This document shows, piece after piece, positions 62,617 to 64,000 of a stretch of 64,000 nt of DNA. Source of the DNA: Hofstenia miamia (taxonomy: Eukaryota > Xenacoelomorpha > Acoela); contig SCFE01000067.1 in assembly GCA_004352715.1 (NCBI GenBank), positions 962,285-1,026,284 of the forward strand, written 5' to 3'. Both the position numbers and the translations under genes were made by a program. Within the stretch, counting starts at the first letter, position 1. Each line of letters starts with the position of its first letter. Under the pieces are notes generated by a model. That model was given only the letters and a program-made list of their open reading frames with translations. It was not told where the DNA came from and searched no databases.

Positions 62617-62762
62617 ATGAATATTGCAGTATGGTTATCAACTCTATAATTTTCATTACTGCACTAAATATTTTTATTATGGCTCTCTTAATGCAGAAAT
62701 CAGTATGTATAGTTTTTCAACTTTGCAACTGGCTGTTCAATATTCAGCGTTTCATAAAATAA
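62617..62762 (+). CDS. ADAM17: Candidate ADAM17 3' exon, possibly an alternative terminal exon
   Basis: Acceptor TTTAATTTGCAG at 62,616. Entered in the phase left by the exon at 59,994 (G plus AT), it reads DEYCSM, so CICDE-DEYCSM parallels the ADAM17 sequence CACNETDNSCKV. The frame stays open through VINSIIFITALNIFIMALLM, a plausible membrane-spanning segment, to TAA at 62,760, which overlaps an AATAAA signal. Either the exon ends near ATG|GTTATC and splices to a missing CC-containing exon, or it is a terminal exon giving a short membrane-anchored form. AT-rich DNA can yield hydrophobic frames by chance. Confidence 0.4.
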
Positions 62763-63378
62763 AATTATTTAATGTTATTAATTCTAAACTAAGAAACAAT
62801 TGAAAATGACAACTGCATTAGCAGACATTCTTTTATAATATATATTCTATGTGATCAGATTAAAGAAATTGGGGTGTGTTCTACTACACTTGCAAACATA
62901 TGAGAATTATTATTTTTAAATAAACCAGGGCAATTTACTACATATTTAACAACAAATTCAAGTTCAAAACGAATAAAAAACTGTTCTTATAATAAAAATC
63001 CTTTTTAGCAAAGTGTGATAAAGACTCAAATCCCTCATCTGATTGGGAATTAAGCCTTAGCTGATTTCCATGCCAATGCCACACTAGTATAGGCGGCAGA
63101 TGGAGCATATTTTTTGTCCTTTGAAATATCAAATTTTCCCTTAATCATCAATACATTACTAAATACTATTTCCTTATTGTATTTAGGTTCAATGACATAA
63201 AATTGGATTTAAGGGCTGTAGATATAACTTTATGTATGCTAGCCCTTTTATTGCATGACTTATTTTTCATGTGTTTTTAATTTCATGTACTTTTCTATTT
63301 TAAACAGTAAGAAAAATAACCCAGTCATTTGAAAATTAAAAACATTGCAATAATTATAATTCCCACAGTAAATATATG

Positions 63379-63414
<36 letters not shown>

Positions 63415-63607
63415 AGCCGTTTTGGGTTATCATTTTTGAGATTTTGGACCGAAAACGCCAAGAAAAGCACATTCAGGATCATGTCAGGTCTATTCTAAAA
63501 ACTGCGAAAGCATCATCCATTTGATATAAATTGGTCCATAAATATTTTATCAAAATAGGATGGTCACATTTTGTAAAACAAAATATTTTCCCACATGAAA
63601 GTTGCAA
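62763..63607. other. Non-coding; (AT)n at 63,384-63,412
   Basis: I find no exon matching the remaining ADAM17 membrane-proximal domain (CC motif, GKPC, GFCD) in this stretch. Confidence 0.5.
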
Positions 63608-63745
63608 AAAACACAAAGCGCCAATATAAATGTTTGTATATAGACAGAGCGCTCTTTTGGAACAGAGCGAAGCATAAAAATGTTTATTATACAGAGCGCC
63701 ACATATAATTGCCGGGTTTCGAGACAGAGCGACCGATATATATAT
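63608..63745. repeat. Irregular minisatellite, second locus of GACAAAGCGCC units
   Basis: Five degenerate units with ACAAAGCGCC or ACAGAGCG(C/A)(C/A) followed by ATATAAAT-like sequence. Same unit as at 13,841-13,962. Confidence 0.6.
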
Positions 63746-64000
63746 AAATTCTTTTAATCTTCTTTTGAAAATTCGATGAGGTAAATATAGGTCTATACCA
63801 GTGGATAAAATCGATTAATTTGCTGTATGCACTACCCTATGAAAATAATTTCGTAAATAAAAAACATTCATTGATTTCAAAATTCAAAAAATTTAATCTT
63901 GTATTAAAAAATTATTTTTCAAAAGAAAAGTAAATAGATGCTGTTATTGTAGACTTCTCAATGAGAATATTGGTAAAAATTGGAGTGCTATAGGTAAAGT
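63746..64000. other. Window end, no feature seen
   Basis: AT-rich sequence with no supported gene. Confidence 0.5.

Noticed and set aside
61892-62649. ORFs spanning the AT repeats and gap
   Set aside because: IYIYIY translations of (AT)n joined through N. The same holds near 17,949-18,707 and 60,137-60,577.
1-64000. CRISPR arrays, bacterial operons, riboswitches
   Set aside because: The window is clearly animal nuclear DNA with spliced genes; tandem repeats present are microsatellites, minisatellites or coding repeats without spacer structure.

Overview
The window looks like nuclear DNA of an invertebrate animal. It is AT-rich, has large introns with GT/AG boundaries, and is heavily loaded with degenerate non-LTR retrotransposons (CR1/L2-like, R1-like), Tc1/mariner, pogo/Tigger and hAT-like elements and MITEs. 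Two tRNA-like loci are present. I cannot fix the phylum from sequence alone. The assembly is imperfect: eight runs of N, plus several single-n junctions flanked by near-identical copies, which look like overlapping contigs or two haplotypes laid side by side.

Layout. 1-10 kb is mostly decayed LINE copies, one nested in another. 11.0-13.2 kb holds two candidate 5' exons, one of them coding a signal peptide. 13-24 kb is repeat-rich (mariner, MITEs, LINEs, AT microsatellites). From 24.17 kb to at least 59.99 kb, nine exons on the + strand, all in compatible phase, encode an ADAM17/TACE-type metalloprotease: furin site, reprolysin domain with a complete HExxHxxGxxHD site, disintegrin-like domain and the start of the membrane-proximal region. 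One of these is an 18-nt candidate microexon. The 3' end is not fully resolved: an exon starting at 62,617 continues the reading frame and could end in its own hydrophobic tail, or splice to exons beyond the window.

The main discovery is inside one ADAM17 intron (46,053-59,920). Three tandem, same-strand, paralogous genes each encode a signal peptide, a long Thr/Pro/Ser-rich repeat ectodomain, one transmembrane helix and a short tail ending in DGIN. They are membrane mucin-like proteins. The first copy is interrupted by one in-frame TGA. They have their own start codons, and two share an AT-rich upstream box. Since ADAM17 is a known sheddase of membrane proteins, including mucins, a sheddase gene hosting a private cluster of membrane mucins is worth testing as a functional unit; that link is inference.

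The other ADAM17 introns carry a near-complete pogo/Tigger element, two mariner/Tc1-type pseudogenes, a TTAA-flanked piggyBac-like MITE and other MITEs, and two tRNA-like copies whose anticodons differ (CAT versus GTT).
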